A stretch of 33,510 nt of DNA from the NCBI GenBank assembly GCA_022843445.1, contig JALHNS010000026.1, forward strand, positions 1-33,510, read 5' to 3'. How positions within the stretch are numbered: the stretch's first letter is position 1; each line of letters opens with the position of its first letter. The notes below the pieces were generated by a model. The model had not been told where the DNA came from and did no database searches. It saw only the letters and a program-made list of their open reading frames with translations. Source of the stretch: Gemmata sp. Its GTDB lineage: Bacteria > Planctomycetota > Planctomycetia > Gemmatales > Gemmataceae. Shown here piece by piece: positions 17,701 through 25,252 of this stretch. A program made the position numbers and the translations under genes.

Positions 17701-17875
17701 GAGACCGTTCGAGGCCCGCCGAGAGGTCGCGTCCGGGCACCGGGCCGAACTCGACGACCGGAAACGGGCCGAAATGGAGCGCCTGATCCGCCTGATCGAC
17801 GTCCGGCACATGTCCGAGGACGAACTGCTGACGGGCTGGTACGTCTCGCCGTCCGATGTCATCATGGTCGAGTGA
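14759..17875 (+). CDS. Family B DNA polymerase with proofreading exonuclease
   Basis: A 1038-residue polymerase. The frame opens at 14615, but ATG 14759 is chosen because GAGGAG lies just upstream. The N-terminal DEDDy 3'-5' exonuclease is complete: D56-T-E58 (ExoI), D167 in GHYLPADFF (ExoII), Y279-AIL-D283 (ExoIII). Polymerase motifs: A at D411 in VDLSGCYAAI, B at K643-VTA-N647-AMYG, C as ITDG with D692, and a KARGYK block at 813-818. The usual YGDTDS of motif C is shortened to TDG, keeping the second Asp, the metal ligand in well-studied family B enzymes. It is larger than phi29-type or piPolB enzymes. Likely role: replication of the mobile element. Whether it needs a primer, protein primer or none is unknown. 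Confidence 0.9.
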   Translation: MKASLPNPKTGSKPVLKKRACVPDRIGSDAEPYESQESALRDLLTQFDGPIRIAVDTEFKDAHTLTVQFAVRIDNKISVQVYRSPGVPVPRKLRLARYLGTTLRELGVELAVRPIKTLARDLTPARVIADLFDLPDVRSASSERVGFGALAARPLKVVFVGHYLPADFFRMLGADFFSALGRQQCSGRLLIRPNRLLGFRTAGAAGRFDDPELDRIDDGTAVRPIRVGTLDTSLPFGPASLEKHAQTFLGVGKLGGLTGDDKRDMLKAFRNKTSRAYAYAILDAVLTLLVVEKMGGEHAKMHGALSLSGQPPKMQPTLGSRVTDAVVRAVARCASGSVLLSRSVGPRTEGASEVSLRRIRALMERGGGDGIARDGGSMFGKQTAEAHGGLLYSRSPTEFFHPAPGMFRDVDLSGCYAAIISQMHLYVGRPVVFEPGARKLRLRDAVAYLTEHAAGTDAWIVKVSGPLRTAPNALIPSTNGALTHENYRSRAAKKRSGARRKGFAFDWLYQAGKDTGNATLFTDVIEAGVVAWPTWLMIRALPPAVRREYEELEVETVLFYPGKLVAGDGSGYDTLVERLAGTGAPWLAELDLETLRRVVTEEVGQEYAALRFDIGELARRISALRKQAKEQFGKHSGAELGWKVTANAMYGVLASRHLVTNNVVAGNYVTATARAIAFAMQQALNGVQVITDGCTYRADQIPAATFAECLDRHPDYPINRAGLSIPFHDPATVPTDNRAFTDWYRRHVRRFFGADGPEYVALFDLHTLEHKECGPDGDRRVAFDGLCCDGSGNYIKLFNADGGWRATDADGFKARGYKREAKAELAPWIVRAYSEDRYTEPPPVTESPTLTSYKEAGRLARTALQELTADGPGKGGEIGPDAGAGYNEPVVYYPLGLEQRRVRGYKVIKPSNFLFRTPGQREKYVRAMDKFFDETACGLELLALRRSSVGRHSGSLRDVAALVYRLIRDGEDNPSKALNLTRPFEARREVASGHRAELDDRKRAEMERLIRLIDVRHMSEDELLTGWYVSPSDVIMVE

Positions 17876-18262
17876 CGAGCCGGTTCCGGCTTCCGACGCA
17901 AAAAACGATGGGCGGCGCCCGTCCGATTCGGCGTCGGTAGCGGAACCTGCGAACCTGCGCGCATTATCGGGGAACGCCCCCCCCGGCGCGCGAACGGCCG
18001 TCGGGCCTGACCGGGGAACACCGACAGAGCCGATCCGCCTCGCCAACGTCGCTTGTGGTCGGCGAACAAGCTCGATCCGTCGGTGCCTCGGACCGTGACG
18101 AACGGGCGTGATTCGAGTACCGTTTCGCCCCCGGCGGTTGGTGGTGACGGCTTGTCGTGTTCGGGGTCGTTGTCACAGGGCAAAGGCGCCGAGTCCGTCA
18201 CGCCACACGAATGACCAGCGGTGAGCGACGCAATCAATCTGAATTGATGTTCGAGGAGCATA
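17876..18262. other. Intergenic region holding a dispersed repeat
   Basis: About 390 nt between the polymerase and the small genes. It has no supported ORF and holds copy 1 of the 72-78 bp repeat (17913-17984). Confidence 0.4.
17913..17984 (+). repeat. Dispersed repeat, copy 1
   Basis: Five blocks occur in the same order and nearly the same spacing as at 30604-30681: CGGCGCCCG (17913), GATTC (17925), GGCGTCGG (17930), TGCGCGCA (17956), GGGGAACGCCCCCCCC (17969). The last block can fold as a G-run/C-run hairpin with an AACG loop. Confidence 0.65.
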
Positions 18263-18517
18263 ATGATGACTGGTGAGACCAAAGAGGCCCTTGCCGTACG
18301 GAAGCGAGCGCGCCGACTGGCGACGGCGCTCGTCGCGGCGAGCGAAGAGTTCGAGGCGATTGCCGAGCTACCGCAGGGTCCCGAGCGCTCCAAAGTGTTC
18401 GGAGCGCTTCACCTGCTGTCCCTCGCCGCGGTGAAGTGGATGAAGGCCTGCGCCGGGAAGAAGCGGAAGCCGCGGCGGCCGCCGGGCGTCACCTCGGGGT
18501 GGCTCGGAAGTTGGTGA
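18263..18517 (+). CDS. Small helical protein, possible paralogue of the gene at 9152
   Basis: An 84-residue protein from ATG 18263 (a second ATG follows directly), with AGGAG 4 nt upstream. One long helix (AVRKRARRLATALVAASEEFEAIAEL) is followed by LPQGPERSKVFGALHLLSLAA and a basic KKRKPRRPPG tail. The GP-E-R, ALH and K-RKPR elements match the gene at 9152 in order and spacing. Its stop TGA overlaps the GTG of the next gene by 4 nt. Function unknown; a small DNA- or protein-binding accessory of the replication genes is possible. Confidence 0.6.
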   Translation: MMTGETKEALAVRKRARRLATALVAASEEFEAIAELPQGPERSKVFGALHLLSLAAVKWMKACAGKKRKPRRPPGVTSGWLGSW

Positions 18518-18762
18518 CCGCGGTCGATTGCGAGCAGGACAAGACGTACACCGTGGCGCTGGGTTCCGCGCCGCGCGACTTGCTCTCGTGGTCGCGGGCC
18601 CTCACGTCCGCCCGTGGGACCGCGCTCGGCGTCATCAATGAGGTGCGAGCGCGTTATCCGATTTCGTACGGCGAGGCACGGGCCATCTCGCCTCGGCTCA
18701 GGCGCATCGCTCGTCGTGCCGGTCCCGACCGCCAACTCGGTACAGGTCCGCGGACACCTTGA
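18514..18762 (+). CDS. Small hypothetical protein, translationally coupled
   Basis: An 82-residue protein from GTG 18514, whose GTGA overlaps the stop of the preceding gene; only a weak GGAAG precedes it, as expected for coupled initiation. The frame is open further upstream to 18436, but that part only shadows the previous gene. It is basic in its second half (RARYPISYGEARAISPRLRRIARRAG). No family is recognised. Confidence 0.5.
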   Translation: MTAVDCEQDKTYTVALGSAPRDLLSWSRALTSARGTALGVINEVRARYPISYGEARAISPRLRRIARRAGPDRQLGTGPRTP

Positions 18763-19190
18763 TCCCCACTCTGCCGACGGCGGCGGCGCTCAACCCGGCG
18801 CACGCCACGCTCCGAAACGCGCATCCGATCAGACCAGAAACCAGCGCAAGAAACATGCAACTGGGCGGCAGTAAAAATGCCTCGGGTGGCGGTCGCCCTG
18901 TCGCTCGCATCAGGATCCGGGTCGGCGACGGCCCGCCCAACATTGGGGCCTGAGCGGCCATTTCAAGTAGCTGGAACGGATGTGGGGTCTGGGTAGCCGG
19001 TGGTTTCCGCCGGTTGAGGGGGGCGGCGCAGGGTTGTCGAGTACTGGTATTCTGCACCCGATTTCGAGAGGGACACATTTCCGAGAGCAGAACACGGGTG
19101 ATGCCCCGACAAGAGGATCGTGATGCGTGCCGTTCCAGCGCCAGCGGGCGTGCTCCCGTGGTAAACGACGTTCACACGCAACAGCCGCTC
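18763..19190. other. Convergent intergenic region
   Basis: About 430 nt between the plus-strand small genes and the end of the minus-strand restriction operon. No supported ORF. CAACAGCC (19179-19186) and GGCTGTTG (19204-19211) form an 8-bp inverted repeat around the stop of the last operon gene; it lacks a T-run, so a terminator role is weak. Confidence 0.4.
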
Positions 19191-19948
19191 TTATCCGCCG
19201 ACGGGCTGTTGTTGGGTGGCCGGAGTCAGCGCCAGTAAGCACGTGTCCCCAGCGTCACCGAGTTCGATGAGATCGTAGCGGTACACATAGTTGTTCCACC
19301 TCCGGCGCGTGCTCCGGAGTGCGTCGGCGAACTCGCGGGCGGTGCAGATGAACCGCCGCACCCCGTCGGACGGCACGCCGGCCGCGCAGCCGAGTTTCTC
19401 AAGATCGCTTCGCTCCTTGCCGTTGCTGCCCGCGTTCCGCGATGCCACGTCGCACACCTCGCACCGCACCACCGGCGTGCCGTCGGGCTCGCCGAGAACC
19501 AAGTCGTTGCCGCCATCCTCGTCACTGGTGGACGGGTGGCAGTGAACGATCCGCAGGTGCGAGTAGTCCCAGTGCGCGGAGAACCAGCGCAGGAGGGGAT
19601 CATCCGCTCGATGGTCGCCGCCATGTTGACGATCTCGCCGAACCGCTCTGCCCGTTTACCGACAAGCGGCGGCCGGTCCGCGGTGTCGAGTTTGACCTCT
19701 AGGCGCTTGGCGCCGATGCCCCAGTGGGCCGCGGGAATCTTCGAGGTTGCGATCTCAGCGCCGGCCCGCTGCACCAGGAACGAATGTACGAGATCCAGTT
19801 GAGCGATGGCCTCCGCGAACGAGATGTTGCGGAGGGGGTTCACGAGGTGGGGCACGGGCGGTCTCGCTGGGGGGTCAGAAGTTTCACTCGTCGTGGCGGC
19901 TCGGTCAGGCGTCGGGGTGGCGCTGACCGTCGGGGCGGTCGGGATCAC
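19191..19948 (-). pseudogene. Last gene of the restriction operon, frameshifted
   Basis: GTG 19948 overlaps the hsdR stop (GTGA). The first frame is protein-like to ERMIP (LVNPLRNISFAEAIAQLDLVHSFLV and HWGIGAKRLEVKL), then degenerates. The next frame continues LLRWFSAHWDYSHLRIVHCHPSTSDEDGG and runs to 19191 with DLVLGEPDG, RCEVCDVAS, RRWNNYVYRYDLIEL. One base missing at the GGGG run 19595-19598 explains it. The joined product would be about 252 residues. The DLVL...RCEVCDV spacing recalls a nuclease core with the catalytic Lys replaced, but I would not assert that. It may be a real inactivation or a sequencing error. Confidence 0.65.
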
Positions 19949-22869
19949 GATCCGGTCAAGTCCCGCACCAAGTCCGTCACGAATCGCTTGAAACTCTCAT
20001 TCTGAACGAACTGTTTGTAAAATTCGGTGTCGTCTTTGAGCAGCGGGCCAACGACCCGCATGAGCGCGGCGTCGAGTTCCAGGCGGGCGGTGTTCGGCGT
20101 GTTCTTCTTCGCGTTCTGGTACGGTACGTCGGCCGCGACCTTCGGGGCGATGTCGTCCTTGATCCGCTTCACGATCCGGTCGGCGTCGGTGAACAGAGTC
20201 CCGAACTGGTCGTTGAACGTCTGCAGGATGTTGCTCAGTCTGTCGATCTGCGGCTCCGGCTTCTTGCCCCCGCCGCCCACTGGCACCGGGCCGATCTCGG
20301 CGTTCTCGTCGGTCAGGGTCATCGCCAGCGCCTGCTTCTTCTCCACCCGGTAGCTGTCCATGTCGATGGATTCGAGGATGCCCTTCGCGAGATCCTCCTC
20401 CTTCGGCGCCGGCAGCTTCGGGATCAGGAAGTTCAGGAAGATCGACAGCTTCTCCCAAGCGGCGTTCGTGTACGGCAGGACCGACGCGAGGAAGTCGTAG
20501 GTGCGGGCGAACGCCTTCGCCGCACCCTTGAACTCCACCTGCCCGTCCTCGTCGAGTTTCTGCGTGTACGTCCCCACGCACAGGTCGAGGATCGGGTCCA
20601 AGGTCGTGCGGTCGGCGCCGGCGAGGTACTTGGCGACGAGGTCATCGACCTGCTCCGGCGAGTACACCTGGCGGCCGTCGAGCGCGGTCTTCAGGTCGTG
20701 TAGCTTGTTCGGGTCGGTCTTCTCGCTCAGGAGCGTGGTGCGGTAGTAGTCGGAGAACGCCGACTCGATGGTCTCGGCGTCGTTCAGAAAGTCGAGCACG
20801 AACACGTCCCGCTTCTGCGGGTGCGCACGGTTCAGCCGCGAGAGCGTCTGCACCGCCTTAATGCCCGCGAGCGGCTTATCCACGTACATCGTGTGCAACA
20901 GCGGCTCGTCGTAGCCGGTCTGGAACTTGTCGGCACAAATCAAGAACCGGTACGGGTCTTCTTGGATGCGCTCAACGATGTCCGCAGTGGGGAACCCGTT
21001 GAGCGAGGTCTCGGTGACCTTCTCGCCCTGGTACTCCGGCTCGCCGGAGAAAGCCACGATGGCCTGGAACGGATTGCCCAGCTCGGCCAAGTAGCCTTTG
21101 ACGGCGAAGAAATACTGGATCGCGCGCTCGATGCCGGTGCAGATCACCATCGCCCGGGCCTTACCGCCGATCTTGTTCAGCGCCAACACCTGCTCACGGA
21201 AGTGATCGACCATGATCTCGGCCTTCAACCGGATCGCGTGGTCGTGACCCTCGACGTACTTCCGCAGCTTCTTCCGGGCCTTCTTGGTGTCGTACTCCGG
21301 ATCGCCGGCCACCGTCTTGACCAGCTTGTAGTAGCTGTCCACCGGGGTGTAGCACTTCAGCACGTCGAGGATGAACCCCTCGTCGGTGGCCTGCTTCATC
21401 GTGTAGCTGTGGAACGGGCGGTGCTTGACCTTGCCCTCGGCGCCCAGCGGCAGCGCCTCGCCGAACATCTCCAGCGTCTTGTTCTTCGGGGTCGCGGTGA
21501 ACGCGAAGTAGCTGGCGTTCGACAGCATCTTCCGCGCCTCCATCCGCTTTTGGAGTGCGTCGTTGATCTGGTCCTCGGGGTCGTCGATGTCGGCGAGCGC
21601 CTCGCTCACGGCCGCGGACGTCTTCCCGCCCTGGCTTGAGTGCGCCTCGTCGATCAGGATCGCGAAGGTGCGCCCCCGGTGCTGATCGCCGATCTCGTCG
21701 AGCACGAACGGGAACTTCTGGACCGTCGTGATGATGATCTTCCGGCCACCCTCGATGAACTTGCGCAGGTCGCCGGAGTGTTCGGCGTGGCCCACCGTGG
21801 CGCCGACCTGGGCGAACTGCTTGATCGTCGCCTGGATCTGGTCGTCGAGGATGCGGCGGTCGGTGACGACGATGACCGAGTCGAACACCTCCTCGCCGTC
21901 CTTGCGGGCGGTCACGAGCTGATGCGCGAGCCACGCGATGGAGTTCGACTTGCCGCTGCCCGCCGAGTGCTGAATCAGGTATCGCTTGCCGGCACCGTGC
22001 CGCCGCACGTCGGCCAAGACGCGGCGCACGACGTCGAGCTGGTGGTAGCGGGGGAACACCTGCTTCAGCGTCTTCTTGTTCGTCCTGGGGTTCCTCTCCT
22101 CCACGATTTGGGCGTAGTGCTCCAAGATGTCGGTCAGACCGGCCGGCGTCAGGATCTCCTCCCACAGATATGCGGTCTTCAGCCCGTTCGGGTTCGGCGG
22201 GTTGCCGGCGCCGTCGTTGTACCCCTTGTTGAACGGCAGGAACCACGACGCCTTGCCCTTCAGCTCGGTACACATCTGCGCCTGCACGTCGTCCACGGCG
22301 AAGTGGACGACGCACCGGCCGAACGCGAACAGCAGCTCCCGCGGGTCGCGGTCCTGCTTGTACTGCTCGACGGCGTCCGCGGCGGTCTGCTTGGTCAGGC
22401 TGTTCTTCAGCTCGAAGGTGGCGACCGGCAGGCCGTTGATGAACAGCGCTAGGTCGAGAGCTCGCTGGGTCTCGTCGGAGCTGTACCGCAACTGCCGGGT
22501 CACCGTGAACCGGTTCTGCGCGTACAGCTCGGCGGCCTTTGAGTTGCCCGGGGTGGGGGTCGCGAAGAAGGCCGTGACGTGGTGCTGGTTGTACTCGAAG
22601 CCGTTTCGCAGCACATGGATGACGCCGCGGTCCCGAACCACCCGCTCCAGCCGGGCTAGGAACTGGCGGCGGGTGGGCGTGTCACTGGCGAGGTCCATGG
22701 CCTCGGCGAGCTTCGGCTGCGTGGCCGTCAGGAACTGGCGGAACTGTTCGAGATCGACGCAGTACGTGCGGTCGTACTGCTTGGGGTCGCCGGCACCCCA
22801 GCCGCGGGCGAGCATGCCCGCGACGATCAAGCTCTCCAACCCCTTCTCGCTCGTGTCGGTGGGCGGCAT
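19945..22869 (-). CDS. hsdR: Type I restriction endonuclease, HsdR subunit
   Basis: The motor and nuclease subunit of a type I restriction enzyme, 974 residues from ATG 22869 (AGAGGA about 10 nt upstream; a longer frame to 22959 overlaps the PLD gene). The N-terminal PD-(D/E)xK nuclease has D139 and E153-L-K155 in VATFELKN. The translocase has Walker A SAGSGKS (302-308, K307) and the DEAH box D407-H410, then further SF2 motifs (TATPKNKT, QTGYDEPLL, LSRLNRAHP). All key residues are present. It cuts unmethylated DNA after ATP-driven translocation, together with HsdM and HsdS. It starts 14 nt after the PLD stop and overlaps the next gene by 4 nt. Confidence 0.97.
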   Translation of the reverse strand: MPPTDTSEKGLESLIVAGMLARGWGAGDPKQYDRTYCVDLEQFRQFLTATQPKLAEAMDLASDTPTRRQFLARLERVVRDRGVIHVLRNGFEYNQHHVTAFFATPTPGNSKAAELYAQNRFTVTRQLRYSSDETQRALDLALFINGLPVATFELKNSLTKQTAADAVEQYKQDRDPRELLFAFGRCVVHFAVDDVQAQMCTELKGKASWFLPFNKGYNDGAGNPPNPNGLKTAYLWEEILTPAGLTDILEHYAQIVEERNPRTNKKTLKQVFPRYHQLDVVRRVLADVRRHGAGKRYLIQHSAGSGKSNSIAWLAHQLVTARKDGEEVFDSVIVVTDRRILDDQIQATIKQFAQVGATVGHAEHSGDLRKFIEGGRKIIITTVQKFPFVLDEIGDQHRGRTFAILIDEAHSSQGGKTSAAVSEALADIDDPEDQINDALQKRMEARKMLSNASYFAFTATPKNKTLEMFGEALPLGAEGKVKHRPFHSYTMKQATDEGFILDVLKCYTPVDSYYKLVKTVAGDPEYDTKKARKKLRKYVEGHDHAIRLKAEIMVDHFREQVLALNKIGGKARAMVICTGIERAIQYFFAVKGYLAELGNPFQAIVAFSGEPEYQGEKVTETSLNGFPTADIVERIQEDPYRFLICADKFQTGYDEPLLHTMYVDKPLAGIKAVQTLSRLNRAHPQKRDVFVLDFLNDAETIESAFSDYYRTTLLSEKTDPNKLHDLKTALDGRQVYSPEQVDDLVAKYLAGADRTTLDPILDLCVGTYTQKLDEDGQVEFKGAAKAFARTYDFLASVLPYTNAAWEKLSIFLNFLIPKLPAPKEEDLAKGILESIDMDSYRVEKKQALAMTLTDENAEIGPVPVGGGGKKPEPQIDRLSNILQTFNDQFGTLFTDADRIVKRIKDDIAPKVAADVPYQNAKKNTPNTARLELDAALMRVVGPLLKDDTEFYKQFVQNESFKRFVTDLVRDLTGS

Positions 22870-22883
22870 GTGAGTGGAATCCT

Positions 22884-23813
22884 CTAACTCCAGGCGACCA
22901 GGAGTTCTGCGGTGAGTTCTTTCTTGAGGGGTCCGTTGCGGTGGAGACGCTTCTTCCACCCGTAGCCGAGCTGCTTCGCCAGCCGATCCAGTGACATGCG
23001 TCGCTGGTTACGCTGTTCGAGGTACGTGAAGGTGTACTTCTTCACACCCCTCCACACCTGCTGGTGAACCACCCGTCCCGGCGGCGACACCATGACCCGC
23101 CCGCGGCCCTCGTCCGTCACCATGAGGAGCAGATCGCCGCGTTTGTACGAGCAGTTCCCCTGCCACCAGAAGTAGTCGATGACGTGGCGCTTCGGCTCTT
23201 CCATTCGCCCTTCGGCGGTCGCCCATCCGGCGTCCTTAGTCTTCTCCGTTTCGCTCGGGGGGTACTCGTTCGTGAGCTGAACGAGCCTCAGCCGCGGTAA
23301 CGCGGGTGTTGGTCGCTGCGCCTTCTTGGAACGAGAGCGTGCGTGGACACCGGGAATGCGCGGAGGTCGGTAGAGCTTTTGGAGTCGGTCCAGTTCTTCC
23401 GGCCCGAGTTCGTTGAGGCACATACCGCGAACAAACTCGCGGGTGTCATTAACCGTTTTCGCGTCGTTCGTCGCCACCACCGCTTCGACCAGCGTATCCG
23501 CGGAACGATTCGAGGCGTTGGCGGACCCGACGAAAGCGGTCCGGTCGAAGACGAACGCTTTCGCGTGGAGGTGCTCGTAACTGAAGACTCGGGCACCGGC
23601 GTCGTACAGGCGCTTCAAGTCTCGGGGGTGCGTCTGCCCGCTTTTCACGGCCTGCTCGCTCGCGTCAACGACGAGCCGACTGCCGGCCGCGAGCGGCAAC
23701 AGCTTGCTCGCCCCCTTCCCGAAGTACGCCACGGCCACGCTCGCGGGGCGGTGCGCGTTCTTCGCGGCCGAAGTCAGCCGCTCCCAAATGTCCTCGGTGA
23801 TGAGTTCTGTCAT
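22884..23813 (-). CDS. Phospholipase D-type nuclease within R-M operon
   Basis: A 309-residue protein; its ATG 23813 overlaps the hsdS stop (ATGA). One HKD motif is seen: H83-x-K85-x4-D90 (HLHAKAFVFD), followed by the companion GSANAS (96-101), as in PLD-family nucleases such as Nuc and the BfiI restriction enzyme, which act as dimers with one HKD per chain. The C-terminal 180 residues are basic and contain an aromatic WWQG region and an RRMSLDRLAKQLGYGWKKR stretch, perhaps DNA binding. Its position suggests a second nuclease or repair activity linked to the restriction complex. DrmC of DISARM is another defence PLD protein, but the rest of DISARM is absent. Confidence 0.88.
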   Translation of the reverse strand: MTELITEDIWERLTSAAKNAHRPASVAVAYFGKGASKLLPLAAGSRLVVDASEQAVKSGQTHPRDLKRLYDAGARVFSYEHLHAKAFVFDRTAFVGSANASNRSADTLVEAVVATNDAKTVNDTREFVRGMCLNELGPEELDRLQKLYRPPRIPGVHARSRSKKAQRPTPALPRLRLVQLTNEYPPSETEKTKDAGWATAEGRMEEPKRHVIDYFWWQGNCSYKRGDLLLMVTDEGRGRVMVSPPGRVVHQQVWRGVKKYTFTYLEQRNQRRMSLDRLAKQLGYGWKKRLHRNGPLKKELTAELLVAWS

Positions 23814-25252
23814 TCGGCGAACTCGGTGAGTTCGTCGTCCGTGTCGTCGGGAACGTCGGCTCCGTCCGGCGCTGTGGGTTGTTCTGAACTGGTCGGGAGG
23901 TTTTTGACGGCCTCGCGGACATCGAGTTTGCCGGTTACGACGTCCGCGGTCAATGTCGTACGGTACTCACGCAGGAGCGCAATCTCGCGCTCGGCCCGGG
24001 CGATGGCCCGCTCGTGCTGCTGGAGGTGCGACTCCAGGTACGCCGCGATTTCCCGCTGCTCGTGGATGGGCGGGAACGCGAACCGGTGGGCACGGAGCAT
24101 CTCGCCGGTGAGGTGGGGGATCGCGTTGTCGATCTTGTTGCGATGGAACGCATCCGTGGCGTTCGCGACGACCATGACGTACTGAAGGAACCGCGGGTCA
24201 TCGACCTCGCGGCTGATCGGCCGCAAGCGGTGCAGGGCTTTCTGGAAGCCGCACACCTCAATGCCGCCCTTCCAGATGGCACTGCGACCGAGGTGCCGGC
24301 CCTCGCAGACGAGCAAATCGCCGGGCTTGACCGTGTAGCGCTCACGCTCGTGGGGTGCGATGTCGATCAGCGGCAGATCGGTCGTGTTGATGTGTCCCCA
24401 GCGGACGTCGAGGTTGCGAAGGTAAGGGATGAGGTGCTTTCCGGTGACCTTCTTCGCGTCCACCATCTTCCCGAGGCACTGGTGGTAGCGCTGGCGCAGG
24501 CTGACCGTAACCCAGTGTTCCGGCACTTCACCGAGCCATGAAATGCCGGACGACTTGAGTCTCACGGCCGAATCGAGTCCGTGAGAAACAGCTCGGTGAA
24601 TGATCACCTGTTTCTGCTCGTTGAGCAGCCCGATCAACTTCCGCTTACTGTGGGTCGCCCGCTCAATCTGATTGTTCGCGGCGTTCAGAAAGCGAACAAT
24701 GGCGGCCTGTTCCGTGGGCGGCGGAAGTGGAATCAACGAATCCTTGATATCGCTGTGCGAGAGGCCGAAGCGTGTGACGCCGTTAGCGGCGACGTGAAAC
24801 TGTGAAGCGACGCTGTGGCACTGGAGTGCCCGAAGCAAAAAAGCACCGATGAGTCCCGCATCTCGCGGTCGCAGGATCGCGAGGTGGTAGCCGCAGACCA
24901 GATCTGGGGCGGTGTACTCGACGAGTGCAGGAACGCCGATGTCAGTCCAAGATTCGGAGTCCTTCGTGATGATGATGTCGCCGTTCCGTAGCCGAAAGCG
25001 CTCAAGTTCGTCCTTCGTCGCAGTCGCGCTCATGAAACGCAACCGCTCCGTGATCTTCTCGTTCTTGTAAACATCGACGTAGTTGCAGAGTCGGACAGGA
25101 AGCTCGCCCTCCTTGGAGTGCTTGTCGATGTTGCTCACCAAGAGTTCCACCACCTGCCGAAGCCGCTTGCTCTGCCAGTGCGCGGGCAGTGTCGCAAGCC
25201 ATCGTGAATCTGCCTGCCGGTATTCTGGGTACGGCTTGAGGTCTGCGATCAT
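23810..25252 (-). CDS. hsdS: Type I restriction-modification specificity subunit HsdS
   Basis: The DNA-recognition subunit, 480 residues from ATG 25252, which overlaps the stop of the DUF262 gene (ATGA). Two target recognition domains are visible, each opening with a PxHW-type motif (LPAHWQSKRLRQV near residue 22 and VPEHWVTVSLRQR near 245). Each ends in a conserved helical spacer: IPLPPPTEQAAIVRFL with a following coiled coil, and PPIHEQREIAAYLESHL with its coil. These spacers set the distance between the two half-sites. The acidic tail (DGADVPDDTDDELTEF) is unusual. A longer frame upstream to 26077 only shadows the DUF262 gene. It also pairs with HsdM for methylation. Confidence 0.96.
   Translation of the reverse strand: MIADLKPYPEYRQADSRWLATLPAHWQSKRLRQVVELLVSNIDKHSKEGELPVRLCNYVDVYKNEKITERLRFMSATATKDELERFRLRNGDIIITKDSESWTDIGVPALVEYTAPDLVCGYHLAILRPRDAGLIGAFLLRALQCHSVASQFHVAANGVTRFGLSHSDIKDSLIPLPPPTEQAAIVRFLNAANNQIERATHSKRKLIGLLNEQKQVIIHRAVSHGLDSAVRLKSSGISWLGEVPEHWVTVSLRQRYHQCLGKMVDAKKVTGKHLIPYLRNLDVRWGHINTTDLPLIDIAPHERERYTVKPGDLLVCEGRHLGRSAIWKGGIEVCGFQKALHRLRPISREVDDPRFLQYVMVVANATDAFHRNKIDNAIPHLTGEMLRAHRFAFPPIHEQREIAAYLESHLQQHERAIARAEREIALLREYRTTLTADVVTGKLDVREAVKNLPTSSEQPTAPDGADVPDDTDDELTEFAE

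Noticed and set aside
15812-18046. A 744-codon open frame antisense to the polymerase
   Set aside because: It is a GC-rich shadow of the polymerase; the plus strand carries all exonuclease and polymerase motifs, while the antisense product is Arg/Gly/Val-rich without a fold.
19595-19598. Phase-variable homopolymer switch
   Set aside because: A run of only four bases is too short for usual slipped-strand phase variation; mutation or sequence error is more likely.
22884-23813. A DISARM defence locus, based on the PLD gene
   Set aside because: No DUF1998 protein, DrmA-type helicase or SNF2 gene is present; the surrounding genes are hsdM, hsdS and hsdR.
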